In this document: one piece after another, positions 6,864 through 13,322 of the stretch
Position numbering within the stretch: position 1 is the first letter of the stretch
Layout: every line of letters begins with the position of its first letter
Source of the DNA: Pseudomonadota bacterium
GTDB lineage: Bacteria; Pseudomonadota; Gammaproteobacteria; Steroidobacterales; Steroidobacteraceae
DNA: 24,421 nt
Direction: 5' to 3'
Assembly: GCA_003242275.1 (NCBI GenBank)
Contig: QGUX01000011.1
Coordinates: forward strand, 1 to 24,421
Notes under the pieces: generated by a model
What the model was told of the DNA's origin: nothing
The model's input: only the letters and a program-made list of their open reading frames with translations
Database searches by the model: none
Made by a program: the position numbers and the translations under genes

Positions 6864-7695
6864 GCGCGAACGATACCCGAGCAGCGAGCCGGAGCGCCAC
6901 GGCAAGGGCCGCGAGGATGAGCAGCAGCAGGTCGAGACTGCCGCCGCCCCCGGCGTGGACCACTTCCACCCGCGCCGTGCCCTGCCGCACGCGGCCCTCG
7001 AAGGCCGCCAGCTCGGCGTCGAAGTTCTCCACCATGCGGTCGGCGGCCGCCAGCAGGCTCTCGCGACCCCGCTCGCGCAGCCGCTCCGGCGCGCGCACCT
7101 CGGTGGAGATCCCCTGCCGGCTGTCCATGCCGGCGGCGCGCAGCACCAGCGAGCGCGTGGCCGGATGCACCACCGCCATGTCCACCAGGGTATTCACGTC
7201 CTGCGAGGTGCCCGGGAACAGGTACGCACCGACGATGGTGAGGTAGGCCAGCGACAGCTCGTTGCCCTGCTGCCGCGCCACCTGGTCGTAGGAGAGCAGC
7301 GCGACCAGGTCGAGGCCGTACAGGCGCTGCAATGCCGCCAGTCCCTCGAAGCCACGCTGGCCCGACAGGTAGTAGTCGGGAATGGGCACGATCTCCCGCA
7401 CGAAGGCACGGCCGGCGAAGCGCTGGCGCACCTTCTCCAGGATGCGTGCCTTGTCCGCCTCGTCCAGCAGCGCCATGTGTCCCTGCGCCGGCGGCAGGAA
7501 GGCCACGCCGACGGCCAGGGGCAGCTCGAGCACCGGCGTGGCGACCGCGGCCGGCGGAGTGCCGCCCGGATACAGGAACTCCACCAGGCTGGAACTCCTG
7601 CCATGGCGCTCGCCATGGCGCGCGAACATGCCGGCACACCCGGCCAGCAGCAGCGTTCCCAGCAGCACGAGGGCGACTTTCCTGGTCCAGTTCAC
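6823..7695 (-). CDS. Lipoprotein with GlyGly-CTERM-like tail (rhombotarget lipoprotein type)
   Basis: A 290-residue exported protein. The GTG start at 7693-7695 has GGGGAG 8 nt upstream. A lipoprotein signal peptide ends at LLAGC (Cys20). The C-terminus has GGGGSLD (residues 249-255) followed by a Leu/Ala membrane segment (256-270) and Arg residues (269, 273), the layout of a GlyGly-CTERM sorting signal processed by rhombosortase. Length, lipobox and tail agree with what I recall of the rhombotarget lipoprotein family; its mid-region (residues 96-160) is well ordered, with no enzyme motif. Unusually, 17 residues follow the Arg cluster, the part that overlaps fmdB. No rhombosortase gene lies in the window. 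It is divergent from the XRE regulator. Family call is from memory and should be tested with the profile. Confidence 0.82.
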   Translation of the reverse strand: MNWTRKVALVLLGTLLLAGCAGMFARHGERHGRSSSLVEFLYPGGTPPAAVATPVLELPLAVGVAFLPPAQGHMALLDEADKARILEKVRQRFAGRAFVREIVPIPDYYLSGQRGFEGLAALQRLYGLDLVALLSYDQVARQQGNELSLAYLTIVGAYLFPGTSQDVNTLVDMAVVHPATRSLVLRAAGMDSRQGISTEVRAPERLRERGRESLLAAADRMVENFDAELAAFEGRVRQGTARVEVVHAGGGGSLDLLLLILAALAVALRLAARVSFAHADLRLQVPQVRQ

Positions 7696-7726
7696 GGCGT
7701 TCTCCCCGGGGTTGGAATGAGGTGCC

Positions 7727-7733
7727 GGTATCA
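7727..7733 (+). promoter_or_regulatory. Possible operator half-site ahead of the lipoprotein gene
   Basis: GGTATCA repeats one arm of the palindrome at 7794-7812 and lies in the same divergent spacer, 32 nt upstream of the lipoprotein start. It is flanked by a short inverted repeat, GTGCC at 7722-7726 and GGCAC at 7736-7740. A 7-bp match can occur by chance, so this is weak on its own. Confidence 0.3.
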
Positions 7734-7793
7734 AAGGCACGACCCCGCAGCGCTGCCACTGCCTTCCTCCGGGTTTCCGGTGGCTGTACGGGT

Positions 7794-7812
7794 GGTATCG
7801 CCCGGTGATACC
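7794..7812. promoter_or_regulatory. 19-bp palindrome, probable operator for the adjacent XRE regulator
   Basis: GGTATCGCCCGGTGATACC is symmetric about a central C with a single mismatched pair: arms GGTATC and GATACC, and an inner CC/GG pair. It ends 8 bp before the ATG of the HTH regulator, so a bound protein would cover the ribosome-binding region or transcription start. This is typical of autoregulation, and the divergent lipoprotein may be controlled too. Confidence 0.5.
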
Positions 7813-7820
7813 GTCAGCGC

Positions 7821-8555
7821 ATGCCACGGCCTTCGCGGATCCTGCTGGTCGACGAATTGAAGCGCCTGCTGCTGGAGCGGCGGATCACCTACGCCATGGT
7901 GGCGCGCCAACTGAAGGTGAGCCTGCCGACCGTCAAGCGGATGTTCTCGCGCGGCCAGTTCACGCTGTCGCGCTTCGAGGCCATCTGCGAGATGGCCGGC
8001 AGCTCGCTGGCCGAACTGGCGGCCGGCGCCGGCGAGCGCGCCATTCCGGTACGCACGCTGACCCTGGCACAGGAGAAGCAGATCGTCTCCGACCCGGTGC
8101 TGCTGCTGGTCACGTGGCTGGTGCTGAACCGCGCCACCGTGGCCGACATCGTGCGCGACTACCGCCTCACCGAGCAGGAGGTGGTGCGCCAGCTGATCCG
8201 CCTCGACCGCCTGCGCGTGATCGAGCTGCAGCCAGGCAACCGCGTGCGCCTGCTGATCAATCCGCACTTCAGCTGGCGCCCCGGCGGACCCGTGCAGAGC
8301 TACATCCACGAGCGCATGCTGCGCGACTTCCTCGCCAGCCACTTCACCGGCGAGGACGAGCAGTTCTGGTTCCACGGCGGCCGCCTCACCGACGACGCCA
8401 TGGCCAGCCTGCGCCGTGTCCTGCAGGTGGCCGCGCGCGAATGTGCCGCCATCGTCGACAACGACCGCCGTTCACGCGCCCCGCGCCGCGGCGCGGCCTT
8501 CGTGCTGGCGCTCAGGCGCTGGGCCTACGGCGGCTTCGAGCCCTACGAACGCTAG
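7821..8555 (+). CDS. XRE-family helix-turn-helix transcriptional regulator
   Basis: A 244-residue cytoplasmic protein. Residues about 10-68 are a Cro/C1-type HTH (LVDELKRLLLERRITYAMVA, then LKVSLPTVKRMFSRG and FTLSRFEAICEMAG). A second winged-helix-like segment appears near residues 95-150 (VLNRATVADIVRDYRLTEQE...IRLDRLRVIEL), and the C-terminal third (IHERMLRDFL to the end) has no motif I can name but contains a conserved-looking FWFHGG. No phage or toxin-antitoxin neighbours are seen, so it looks like a chromosomal regulator. The start follows a 19-bp palindrome by 8 bp. Divergent from the GlyGly-CTERM lipoprotein; the ligand is unknown. Confidence 0.85.
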   Translation: MPRPSRILLVDELKRLLLERRITYAMVARQLKVSLPTVKRMFSRGQFTLSRFEAICEMAGSSLAELAAGAGERAIPVRTLTLAQEKQIVSDPVLLLVTWLVLNRATVADIVRDYRLTEQEVVRQLIRLDRLRVIELQPGNRVRLLINPHFSWRPGGPVQSYIHERMLRDFLASHFTGEDEQFWFHGGRLTDDAMASLRRVLQVAARECAAIVDNDRRSRAPRRGAAFVLALRRWAYGGFEPYER

Positions 8556-8562
8556 CGCCGCC

Positions 8563-8874
8563 TCAGGCCGGCCGGCGGGCCAGCTCCCGCTCGAGCATCT
8601 CGATCCGCTCCAGCAGCTCCAGCGCCAGTGCGGTGCCAGCCGCGTTGACGCCGAGGTCCCGGTGCAGCCTCACGGCGATGCGCGCCCGGCGCAGCGCATC
8701 ACCGCCGAAGCGGGGTTCGCCGGCCACCGTCAGGGGCGCGAGCACGCCCTGTTCCACCAGCTCGAGGATCCACTGCCGCTCCACGGCGAACAGGCCGCAC
8801 ACCTGCTCGAGCGTCCACTCCTGGTCCTCGCCCAGCAGCTGGGCCGTGAGGATGTCCTTGCCTTCCAGGCTCAT
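8563..8874 (-). CDS. cbpM: Chaperone modulator CbpM
   Basis: A 103-residue protein of the MerR-like CbpM family. It binds the J-domain of CbpA and blocks its co-chaperone action with DnaK. Visible features are the helical N-terminal region ([25 protein letters not shown]), the [21 protein letters not shown] segment and a C-terminal helix of Leu/Glu heptads ([14 protein letters not shown]). Length matches the E. coli protein (101 residues). The ATG at 8872-8874 overlaps the cbpA stop as ATGA, so the two are translationally coupled. It is convergent with the XRE regulator, with 7 bp between the stops. Confidence 0.93.
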   Translation of the reverse strand: MSLEGKDILTAQLLGEDQEWTLEQVCGLFAVERQWILELVEQGVLAPLTVAGEPRFGGDALRRARIAVRLHRDLGVNAAGTALALELLERIEMLERELARRPA

Positions 8875-9848
8875 GCATCTGCTCCCAGGCCGGCGCGGGG
8901 GTTGAAGCCCGGCGCGGCGTCCCGCAATGCCTCGTAGGCCGACCGCACGGCGGGACTGTCCGGCGGCGGCTGCACCACCTTGAGGGTGACGTACAGGTCG
9001 CCGGGCGGATCGGCCGGCAGGCCGCGGCCTCGCAGCCGCAGCCGGGTGCCGGCCTTCGAGCCCGGCGGGATCTTCAGTTCCACCGCGGAGCCGGGCAGCG
9101 GCACGACCACCGCGGCGCCGAGCGCCGCCTCCCAGGGAGCCACCGGCAGGTCCATGTGGAGGTCACGGCCCTCGGGACGCAGCAGCGGATGCGGCGCGAA
9201 GGCGACCTCGAGCAGCAGGTCCCCTGCCTCGCCACCACCGGCCGGCATGCCGCCCTGCCCGGCCAGCCGGATGTGCTGTCCGGCGAGGATGCCGCGCGGG
9301 ATGCGCACGTTCAGGGTCCGTTCGCGAAGCCGCGGCCGCCCCTCCTCGTCCCACCCGGGCACGCGCAGCGTCAGCGTGCGGGTGCCCCCTTCGATCGAGG
9401 CGGGAAGGTCGATGACCACGCGCGCGTGATGGTCCTGCCCGCGGCCATGGCCCGGGCGAAAGCCCCGCGCACCGCGACGCCGTCCGGCGCCGAAGGCGGT
9501 GCGCCCGAACAGTGCCTCGAAGAATTCGCTGGGATCGCCTTCGAAGGCGAAGGCCTCCTCCTCCGGCACTTCGCTGAACTCGAAGCCGGCACCCCAGTCC
9601 GGCGGTGGCCGGAAATCCTCGCCGGGCCGGTGGCCACCCTTCAGAAGCTGGTCATACGCCGCGCGGCGGGCCGGATCGCGCAGCACCTCGTAGGCTTCGC
9701 CGACTTCCTTGAAGCGCGCCTCGGCGTCGGGCTCCTTGCTGACGTCGGGGTGGTACCTGCGCGCCAGGCGGCGATAGGCCTGCTTGATCTGGTCGGCGGT
9801 CGCGTCCCGCGGCACCCCCATGATCGCGTAGTAGTCCTTGAATTCCAT
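8871..9848 (-). CDS. cbpA: DnaJ-class co-chaperone CbpA
   Basis: A 325-residue DnaJ homologue of the CbpA type. The J-domain occupies residues 1-70 with the HPD motif at 33-35 (RRYHPDVSK). A Gly/Phe/acid-rich linker (about 72-140) follows, then two DnaJ C-terminal beta domains ([18 protein letters not shown], then GDLLLEVAF and [18 protein letters not shown]). The zinc-finger domain of canonical DnaJ is absent, as in CbpA. It stimulates DnaK ATPase and, in E. coli, also binds curved DNA. The start [12 protein letters not shown] is the expected one. cbpM follows with a 4-bp overlap. It is divergent from the tetR gene over a 69-bp spacer; no heat-shock promoter could be recognised. Confidence 0.96.
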   Translation of the reverse strand: MEFKDYYAIMGVPRDATADQIKQAYRRLARRYHPDVSKEPDAEARFKEVGEAYEVLRDPARRAAYDQLLKGGHRPGEDFRPPPDWGAGFEFSEVPEEEAFAFEGDPSEFFEALFGRTAFGAGRRRGARGFRPGHGRGQDHHARVVIDLPASIEGGTRTLTLRVPGWDEEGRPRLRERTLNVRIPRGILAGQHIRLAGQGGMPAGGGEAGDLLLEVAFAPHPLLRPEGRDLHMDLPVAPWEAALGAAVVVPLPGSAVELKIPPGSKAGTRLRLRGRGLPADPPGDLYVTLKVVQPPPDSPAVRSAYEALRDAAPGFNPRAGLGADA

Positions 9849-9902
9849 CGAGGCGGAACTTGACCAGTGGAGACCAAAGCGTAGCGCAGCGCGCCGTTCC
9901 GG

Positions 9903-9908
9903 TATAAT
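9903..9908 (+). promoter_or_regulatory. -10 element for the TetR gene (near-leaderless transcript)
   Basis: A perfect TATAAT stands out in GC-rich sequence and ends 9 nt before the ATG at 9918, so transcription would begin within a few nt of the start codon. No -35 matching the consensus lies 16-18 bp upstream, and there is no Shine-Dalgarno. Confidence 0.5.
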
Positions 9909-9917
9909 CAGTCGACA

Positions 9918-10529
9918 ATGACCGCAACGCGCAAGCGCGCCGGGCGACGTGGGCCCGGCCGCCCCCGCTCCGACACCTCCCGCAGCGCCATCCTCAAGGC
10001 GGCCTACGAAATCCTGAAGGAAGCAGGCTTCGCCGGATTCACCGTCGAGGGAGTGGCCGCGCGCGCGGGCGCCGGCAAGGCCACGATCTACCGCTGGTGG
10101 CAATCCAAGGGCACGCTGGCCATCGAGGCCTTCCTCGTGGCGCTGGCGCCCCGGCTGGCGGCCGTGCCCGAGACCAGCAGCGCGCTGGCCGACCTGCGCG
10201 CGCAGGTCCACCGCGCCGCCGCCATCTACCGTGGCCGCGCGGGCAAGCTGCTGCGCGAGCTGATCGCGCTCGGCCAGGAAGACTCCCAGACCAGCCGCAT
10301 GCTGCGGACCGACTTCGTCGCGCCGCGCTACGCCGACGCCATCCACATCCTGCGGCGCGCACAGGCCTCGGGCGAGATTGCGCCGGATGCGGACATCGAG
10401 GTGCTGGCGGATGCGCTGTGGGGCCCGATCTTCCACCGCCTGCTGGTCAGCCGGATGCCCATCGAGCGGGACTTCGTCGACAAGCTGCTGGACCTCGTGC
10501 TCGGCAACGTCGCGCGCCGCGGCCGCTGA
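9918..10529 (+). CDS. TetR/AcrR-family transcriptional regulator
   Basis: A 203-residue regulator. A basic N-terminal tail ([13 protein letters not shown]) with an AT-hook-like GRPR leads into the TetR DNA-binding domain: [20 protein letters not shown], then [19 protein letters not shown] (about residues 48-66). The C-terminal helical part is a TetR ligand-binding/dimer domain with a final [10 protein letters not shown]...LLDLVLGNV helix pair of the TetR_C type. Ligand and regulon are unknown. It is divergent from cbpA, and convergent with the DUF6152 partner gene 40 bp downstream. No clear palindromic operator was found in the 69-bp spacer. Confidence 0.93.
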   Translation: MTATRKRAGRRGPGRPRSDTSRSAILKAAYEILKEAGFAGFTVEGVAARAGAGKATIYRWWQSKGTLAIEAFLVALAPRLAAVPETSSALADLRAQVHRAAAIYRGRAGKLLRELIALGQEDSQTSRMLRTDFVAPRYADAIHILRRAQASGEIAPDADIEVLADALWGPIFHRLLVSRMPIERDFVDKLLDLVLGNVARRGR

Positions 10530-10537
10530 AACGGCCC

Positions 10538-10568
10538 GCGCCGGGGCCCGGAGCGGGGCCTGCGGCGC
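10538..10568. terminator. Weak GC inverted repeat between convergent genes
   Basis: GCGCCG (10538-10543) and CGGCGC (10563-10568) are complementary around a GC-rich loop, in the 40-bp gap between the convergent stops of tetR and the next gene. No T-run follows on either strand, so it is at best a weak bidirectional terminator. Confidence 0.25.
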
Positions 10569-10569
10569 G

Positions 10570-11307
10570 TCATGGGGCCGCGTACTCCTCCGCGAAGGAC
10601 GGATCGCAGTCGTAGGCGCGCACGTGGTCCCCGCCGACCTTGCGCCACTCGATGTAGCGCACGCCCCTGTTCTCCAGCACCTCGGGGTCCTCGTACTCCT
10701 GCGCCACCACCAGCGTGCGCCCGCCGTCCTTCAGGCGGTAGCGCTCGGTCACGCGCATCGCCTCGCTGTGGTCGAGGCCGTTGTTGGTGATGGTCGCCTC
10801 CTTGAGCCTGGTCGTGACCACCACCAGCTCGTCGCCCTCCCAGTGCGCGCGCGAAAAGCCGGTCTTGGTGTGGGGCGCCTCCTCTTCCTTCATGAAGCGG
10901 TCGTCGAAGAAGAACACCCGCGTCATGTCGAAGTACTCCAGCCGCATCACGATCAGGTCCGGCACCTGGAAGATCTCGATCGGGAACGGTCCCTGCAGCG
11001 CGTACACGATGGAAGGGATGCGGCAGGCATTGGCCACCGACATCTCCTTCTTCGGGTCCCACTGCCGCGCCTTCTCCAGCGCCGCGGGCCTGGGCCTGAG
11101 GCCGCCGAATTCCATCAGGCCGAACTCCGCGGGGCCGGTGTCGCGCATCACGGCGGCATCCGGGGACACCTTCTTCGACAGCACCGGGTCGGGATCGGGG
11201 ATGCCGGGCGCCGGGTACCAGAAACCGGAGAGGTCGGGCGGCCCGGCGGCGAAGGCCGCCGGCAGCAGCGCCACCGCCGCCAGCAGCGGAAGGAGACGCG
11301 GCCTCAT
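10570..11307 (-). CDS. Secreted protein of unknown function, partner of DUF6152
   Basis: A 245-residue exported protein. It has a Sec signal peptide (residues 1-20, cleavage near AFA), and the mature part begins with PDLSGFW. Further along are [21 protein letters not shown] (Cys95), an [12 protein letters not shown] strand pair at about 155-166, and [11 protein letters not shown] near the C-terminus (Cys234); the two Cys could form a disulfide. The N-terminal PD(L/W)SG(F/V)W motif is shared with the partial gene at 1-387. The ATG at 11305-11307 overlaps the DUF6152 stop as ATGA, so the two are coupled. I recognise a widespread family next to DUF6152 genes but know of no function. A longer open frame upstream was rejected because it runs over DUF6152. 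Confidence 0.82.
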   Translation of the reverse strand: MRPRLLPLLAAVALLPAAFAAGPPDLSGFWYPAPGIPDPDPVLSKKVSPDAAVMRDTGPAEFGLMEFGGLRPRPAALEKARQWDPKKEMSVANACRIPSIVYALQGPFPIEIFQVPDLIVMRLEYFDMTRVFFFDDRFMKEEEAPHTKTGFSRAHWEGDELVVVTTRLKEATITNNGLDHSEAMRVTERYRLKDGGRTLVVAQEYEDPEVLENRGVRYIEWRKVGGDHVRAYDCDPSFAEEYAAP

Positions 11308-11711
11308 TTCTGCTCCTCGACCGTCTCGGCCGCCGCCACCCTGCCGATCAGCGTGCCGTCCGCCCGCCGCGCGGCCCGCATGCGCAGGTAGTTGGACCCG
11401 TCCCGCGCCGGCCAGCCCTCCACCGTGATGGTCTCGCCGGGCTTGATGGTGTCGCGCTTCCAGCCGCGCCTCTCCATGATCGAGGGCGAGTTGGTTTCGG
11501 CTTTCCACACTTGCTCCCGGCCTTCCTCATCCTTCACCTTCAGGCGGATGAGGCCGTGCGGATTGCGGAACTGGAACTCCTCCACCACCCCGGTGACGGA
11601 CACCGAACGCTTGTCGTCGAAGAACACCGCAAAGGAATGGTGGGCCAGCGCCGGCAGCGCGGCGCCGGCCAGCAGCAGTGCCGCCGCCAGCCATGCGTGT
11701 TTCCTGTTCAT
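11304..11711 (-). CDS. DUF6152 family secreted protein (copy 2)
   Basis: A 135-residue secreted protein, paralogous along its length to the one at 384-788. The signal peptide is residues 1-23 (LPALA), leaving a predicted mature N-terminus His24-His25-Ser26. Shared positions include GVVEEFQ, NPH (His52), KDEEGREQVW, RGW and IKPGE. The ATG at 11709-11711 has GGAGG 6 nt upstream and was chosen over an earlier in-frame start for that reason and for the signal peptide. The next gene overlaps by 4 bp. It is divergent from two DUF6644-like membrane proteins over 107 bp. The secreted location and paired histidines suggest a metal-related role, which is inference. Confidence 0.85.
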   Translation of the reverse strand: MNRKHAWLAAALLLAGAALPALAHHSFAVFFDDKRSVSVTGVVEEFQFRNPHGLIRLKVKDEEGREQVWKAETNSPSIMERRGWKRDTIKPGETITVEGWPARDGSNYLRMRAARRADGTLIGRVAAAETVEEQK

Positions 11712-11737
11712 GTTCGCCTCCAGAACCCCAATGCGCC

Positions 11738-11743
11738 TATACT
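11738..11743 (+). promoter_or_regulatory. Possible -10 element for the membrane-protein pair
   Basis: TATACT stands out in the 107-bp divergent spacer, 75 nt upstream of the GTG at 11819. No good -35 is at the proper distance. The opposite strand holds TTGTTG and TATAGG, spaced too closely for a strong promoter. Confidence 0.3.
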
Positions 11744-11818
11744 CGCATCCAACGACAACAACCTGGAACCGTGGCCACCCGCAGTGCCGCGGGGACCGCA
11801 CGAAGGAGTGACGGGGGC

Positions 11819-12298
11819 GTGGACCTTCAACAAATCAGCGACTGGCTGACATCGACCGGCCTGAGCCAGGCGATCCAGCTCAGCACCTGGGCCATTCCGA
11901 CGATCCAGACGGTGCACATCCTCTCGCTGGCGCTGCTGTTCGCAGCCGCGCTGATCGTGGGGCTGCGCTTCTTCGGCCGCGGGCTGGCCGTGGAGCCGCT
12001 GCACCTGCTGGCCCGGCGCTTCATCCGCCTGATCTGGCTGCTGGTGGTCGTGCTCGCGGTGACCGGACTGCTGCTGATCATCGCCGAACCCCACCGTACC
12101 ATCGGCAATCCCGTCTTCTACCTGAAGATGGTGCTGCTGCTCGTGGCCATCGTGGTCACGGCGTGGCTGTCGTCGGTGTCCTCCCGCCAGCATGACCGCC
12201 TCACCGGCGTGCACCGTTTCGCAGCCGCGCTGAGCGTCGTGCTGTGGATCGGCATCATGTTTGCCGGCCGCTTCATCGCCTACTACGACCCCTACTGA
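11819..12298 (+). CDS. Four-helix membrane protein, DUF6644-like (first of tandem pair)
   Basis: A 159-residue inner-membrane protein with four predicted helices at about 24-47, 69-90, 101-121 and 134-155. It is paralogous to the next gene: both begin (I/F)...WL.ST.L, and share a His in helix 1 (TVHILSL here), a VF/PF-x-x-KM-x-LLL-x-A stretch opening helix 3, and a GR(F/W)I ending. The GTG at 11819 is preceded by AAGGAG at a 10-nt spacing; earlier in-frame starts have no ribosome-binding site and add no hydrophobic sequence. The DUF6644 call is from recalled family features and is moderately certain. It is divergent from the DUF6152 operon and 1 nt before the next gene. Conserved His in a helix could bind heme or metal, but nothing proves it. 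Confidence 0.78.
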   Translation: MDLQQISDWLTSTGLSQAIQLSTWAIPTIQTVHILSLALLFAAALIVGLRFFGRGLAVEPLHLLARRFIRLIWLLVVVLAVTGLLLIIAEPHRTIGNPVFYLKMVLLLVAIVVTAWLSSVSSRQHDRLTGVHRFAAALSVVLWIGIMFAGRFIAYYDPY

Positions 12299-12299
12299 C

Positions 12300-12770
12300 A
12301 TGAACTTCCTCGAGTGGCTGCAGAGCACCTCCCTCGCCGTCGCGGTGGGCGAGCGCTGGTTTCCCTGGATCGAATCCTTGCACGTGGTCTGCCTGGCAGC
12401 GGTGGCGGGCACCATCTTCACCGTCGATGCCCGGTTGATGGGCCTGGCCTCGCGGCAGCTGCGCGTGAGCTACCTCTCGCAGCACATGCTGCCGTGGACC
12501 TGGGCGGCCTTCATCGGCGCGGCGATCACCGGCACGATGCTGTTCATGGCCAATGCCGTCAGCTACGTGGACAAGACACCGTTCCTGGTGAAGATGGCGC
12601 TGCTCCTGGCCGCGGGCCTCAACATGCTGTATTTCCAGCTCGTGACGTACCGGGGCGTGTCGGGCTGGGACACCGGCCGTCCACCCGCCGCGGCGCGCGC
12701 GGCCGGCCTCATCTCGATGGTGTGCTGGGTGGGTGTGGTCGCCGCCGGCCGCTGGATCGGCTTCGTCTAG
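12300..12770 (+). CDS. Four-helix membrane protein, DUF6644-like (second of tandem pair)
   Basis: A 156-residue inner-membrane protein, starting 1 nt after the stop of its neighbour. It shares WLQSTSLAVAV, IESLHVVCLAA with the conserved His, a VDARLMGL segment after helix 1, FLVKMALLLAA at helix 3 and a final AAGRWIGF. No signal peptide precedes the first helix. Tandem arrangement with weak pairwise similarity suggests an old duplication and possibly a heterodimer, as inferred. It is followed by a hairpin at 12781-12810 and by a convergent lipoprotein gene. Confidence 0.8.
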   Translation: MNFLEWLQSTSLAVAVGERWFPWIESLHVVCLAAVAGTIFTVDARLMGLASRQLRVSYLSQHMLPWTWAAFIGAAITGTMLFMANAVSYVDKTPFLVKMALLLAAGLNMLYFQLVTYRGVSGWDTGRPPAAARAAGLISMVCWVGVVAAGRWIGFV

Positions 12771-12780
12771 CAGGCGGCTC

Positions 12781-12810
12781 GCCGGCGGGCGCCCGCTTCA
12801 GGGCGCCGGC
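12781..12810. terminator. GC-rich hairpin between convergent genes, candidate bidirectional terminator
   Basis: GCCGGC and GCCC pair with GGGCGCCGGC across a short loop (bulge GGGC on the left arm), and the left part contains a perfect 12-bp palindrome at 12785-12796. It lies between the stop at 12768-12770 and the lipoprotein stop at 12798-12800, overlapping the latter. There is no T-run, so intrinsic termination is uncertain. Confidence 0.35.
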
Positions 12811-13298
12811 GCTTCCGCCTGCACCAGTACCGGCACGGAGTACACGGTCTGCGCCGCGCTCTCCGCGGCCGCGATCTTCACGGCCAGCTCCGTGATGCCC
12901 GGCTCCTTCGCCATCAGCGTCAGCTCCTGGGTGATGGGCGTGCCGGGCGCGGCGAACTCCAGCGCGACGCTGTCCGGCACGACCACCAGGTCGTCGGATT
13001 CCAGCCACGCCTGCAGCCCCGTGCCCTGCGGGGAAGCGAACGTGAGCTGCAGGGGAAAGGGCCTGCCGGCCAGCGGTCGTTCCGGCAACGTGAAGCGCAC
13101 CGTGGCCAGCGGCGTGCCCTGGCTCTGGAGCGCCGCCGCTACTGAATCCTCGCCCTGCGGGGCCGCCGGGGCCGCGGCACCGGCACTGGCAGCATCACCG
13201 GAGCCTCCACCGGCGGCACCGCCGGCACCGTCCTTGCTGCCGCAGGCCGCCAGCACGAGCAGCACTGCCGTCGACATCGCCTGAGGAATCCTGCGCAT
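12798..13298 (-). CDS. Hypothetical lipoprotein with Ig-like C-terminal domain
   Basis: A 166-residue lipoprotein. The signal ends in VLAAC (Cys19) with a following Gly/Ala/Ser/Pro-rich low-complexity linker to about residue 48. The C-terminal 100 residues look like a beta-sandwich: TVRFTLPERPLAGRPFPLQL, then DSVALEFAAPGTPITQELTL and KEPGITELAVKI. No enzymatic motif or conserved family name is recognised. The gene ends 27 bp from the stop of the DUF6644-like pair, convergent, and lies downstream of srkA on the same strand with 24 bp between. It probably sits in the inner or outer membrane as a periplasm-facing lipoprotein; role unknown. Confidence 0.72.
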   Translation of the reverse strand: MRRIPQAMSTAVLLVLAACGSKDGAGGAAGGGSGDAASAGAAAPAAPQGEDSVAAALQSQGTPLATVRFTLPERPLAGRPFPLQLTFASPQGTGLQAWLESDDLVVVPDSVALEFAAPGTPITQELTLMAKEPGITELAVKIAAAESAAQTVYSVPVLVQAEAPAP

Positions 13299-13322
13299 TC
13301 GCGCCCCCGATGGCCCTGGGCC

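Noticed and set aside
6869..6877. Another GGTATC half-site (reverse strand) near the fmdB start
   Set aside because: It lies in the lipoprotein coding end and single 6-mers are expected several times in 24 kb; no second arm.
8566..8573. GGCCGGCC palindrome near the XRE/cbpM convergent stops
   Set aside because: Lies in the cbpM coding end and is an 8-bp GC palindrome of the type expected often here; no T-run.
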